Shown here piece by piece: positions 6,101 through 6,646 of a stretch of 6,646 bases of DNA. How positions within the stretch are numbered: the stretch's first letter is position 1; the number at the start of each line of letters is the position of its first letter. Source of the stretch: Clostridia bacterium (GTDB lineage: Bacteria > Bacillota > Clostridia > Oscillospirales > CAG-272). A model generated the notes under the pieces. That model searched no databases. It was not told where the DNA came from and worked only from the letters and a program-made list of their open reading frames with translations. Location of the stretch: the NCBI GenBank assembly GCA_017958705.1, contig JAGDCE010000261.1:1-6646 (forward strand). Direction: 5' to 3'. The position numbers and the translations under genes were made by a program.

Positions 6101-6646
6101 TTATTTAAGTGCGAAAGTTACGGTGCCGGCTCCGTCCGCGGCGAGAGTGAGCGTTACGACGTACGTGCCGTCCGCTTCAGCCTTGAAGTTGCCGCCTTCG
6201 GCGGGGCCGTAGCTGACAGCCCAGTCGCCGTCGACTCTGACTTTGAATTCTTCGTTCGCTTTGAGCTCGACTTCGCCGACCCAGGTGTTATCGCCGGATG
6301 CGGTCATCTGGACATCGGGACCCGCGTTGCCCCAGTCACTGGAGGCGAAACTGCCGACGATGCCGTAGGTATGATCTTTCGGCACTTCGGTGTACGGGAG
6401 TCCTTCTCTTGCTTCCTTAAGGACAAGACCTACGCCGTAGCCGGGCTGACCCGCCGCGGAAGCGTTCGTGTACTGAGCTATAACGAGAGTGTAAAGGCCT
6501 GCGCCGCCGATGACGACGGGGTTGGAAGCCCAGCTGAAGCCGTTTTCATCGGCCTCTTCCTGCCATACGGGGTAGAACACGGTCTTCGGAGTCAGAGACT
6601 CGACGTTGGCGGTCTTCGGGTCGGAGATCCACTGCTGTTCGGCGTA
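6101..6646 (-). CDS. C-terminal part of a protein with a SusE/F-like starch-binding module (5' end outside the window)
   Basis: The frame is open from 6646 to the TAA at 6103-6101, giving the last 181 codons of a larger gene. The internal GTG at 6580-6578 has no claim to be the start because coding continues upstream of it (YAEQQWISDPKTA). The last about 90 residues (6373-6104) have the pattern of SusE/SusF-like carbohydrate-binding domains: GIVGSFASSDWGNAGPDVQM, then NTWVGEVELKANEEFKVR, then GDWAVSYGPAEGGNF, then a repeat-like DGTYVVTLTL and a terminal strand. Trp residues in SDW, NTW and GDW are candidates for sugar stacking. The preceding about 85 residues are also beta-rich (NPVVIGGAGLYTLVIAQY) and may be a second beta-sandwich. 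No LPXTG-like sorting signal is seen at the end. The protein could be a surface starch-binding protein, a further amylolytic enzyme or a modified binding protein; the missing N-terminus would decide. Confidence 0.85.
   Translation of the reverse strand, partial: YAEQQWISDPKTANVESLTPKTVFYPVWQEEADENGFSWASNPVVIGGAGLYTLVIAQYTNASAAGQPGYGVGLVLKEAREGLPYTEVPKDHTYGIVGSFASSDWGNAGPDVQMTASGDNTWVGEVELKANEEFKVRVDGDWAVSYGPAEGGNFKAEADGTYVVTLTLAADGAGTVTFALK

Noticed and set aside
6578..6580. GTG as the start of a 159-residue protein
   Set aside because: The same frame stays open for 22 more codons to the window edge and reads as normal protein, so the GTG is an internal valine codon.
1..6646. CRISPR array, tRNA, rRNA or insertion sequence
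   Set aside because: No regularly spaced repeats, cloverleaf-like segments, rRNA signatures or transposase reading frames were seen on either strand, and coding sequence covers nearly all of the window.

Overview
All supportable genes lie on the minus strand and read from position 6646 down to 1 as one tightly packed cluster for extracellular starch and pullulan breakdown and uptake. The two enzymes carry lipoprotein signal peptides, there are Shine-Dalgarno sites before the genes, and the transporter ATPase is of the MalK/MsmK type. No SusC/SusD-like gene is seen. This points to a Gram-positive, probably gut-associated member of the Clostridia (Bacillota). The organism assignment is an inference from protein style and is not proven by the window.

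Layout in transcription order: (1) 6646-6101, the C-terminal 181 codons of a larger protein ending in a SusE/F-like starch-binding module; (2) 6100-6026, a 75-base gap with two overlapping, mutually exclusive hairpins, the second of which buries the Shine-Dalgarno site of the next gene; (3) 6025-4037, a lipoprotein alpha-amylase similar to Bacillus AmyE (GH13_28-like) with extra C-terminal modules; (4) 4022-1257, a lipoprotein type I pullulanase (CBM41 - beta domain - CBM48 - GH13_14); (5) 1255-842, a small two-helix membrane protein with a predicted PH-like domain, one base after the pullulanase stop; (6) 807-1, the N-terminal 269 codons of a MalK-type ABC ATPase that runs off the window. Intergenic gaps are 75, 14, 1 and 34 bases, so no long non-coding stretch exists.

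The products fit one pathway. The starch-binding protein would hold the polysaccharide at the surface. The amylase would cut alpha-1,4 bonds and the pullulanase alpha-1,6 branch points. The malto-oligosaccharides would then be imported by an ABC transporter energised by the MalK-like ATPase. The substrate-binding protein and permeases are not in this window. The least understood protein is the small membrane protein between pullulanase and ATPase. The most unusual nucleic-acid signals are the switch-like pair of hairpins before the amylase and a dyad that places the ATPase Shine-Dalgarno site in a loop and its start codon in a stem.
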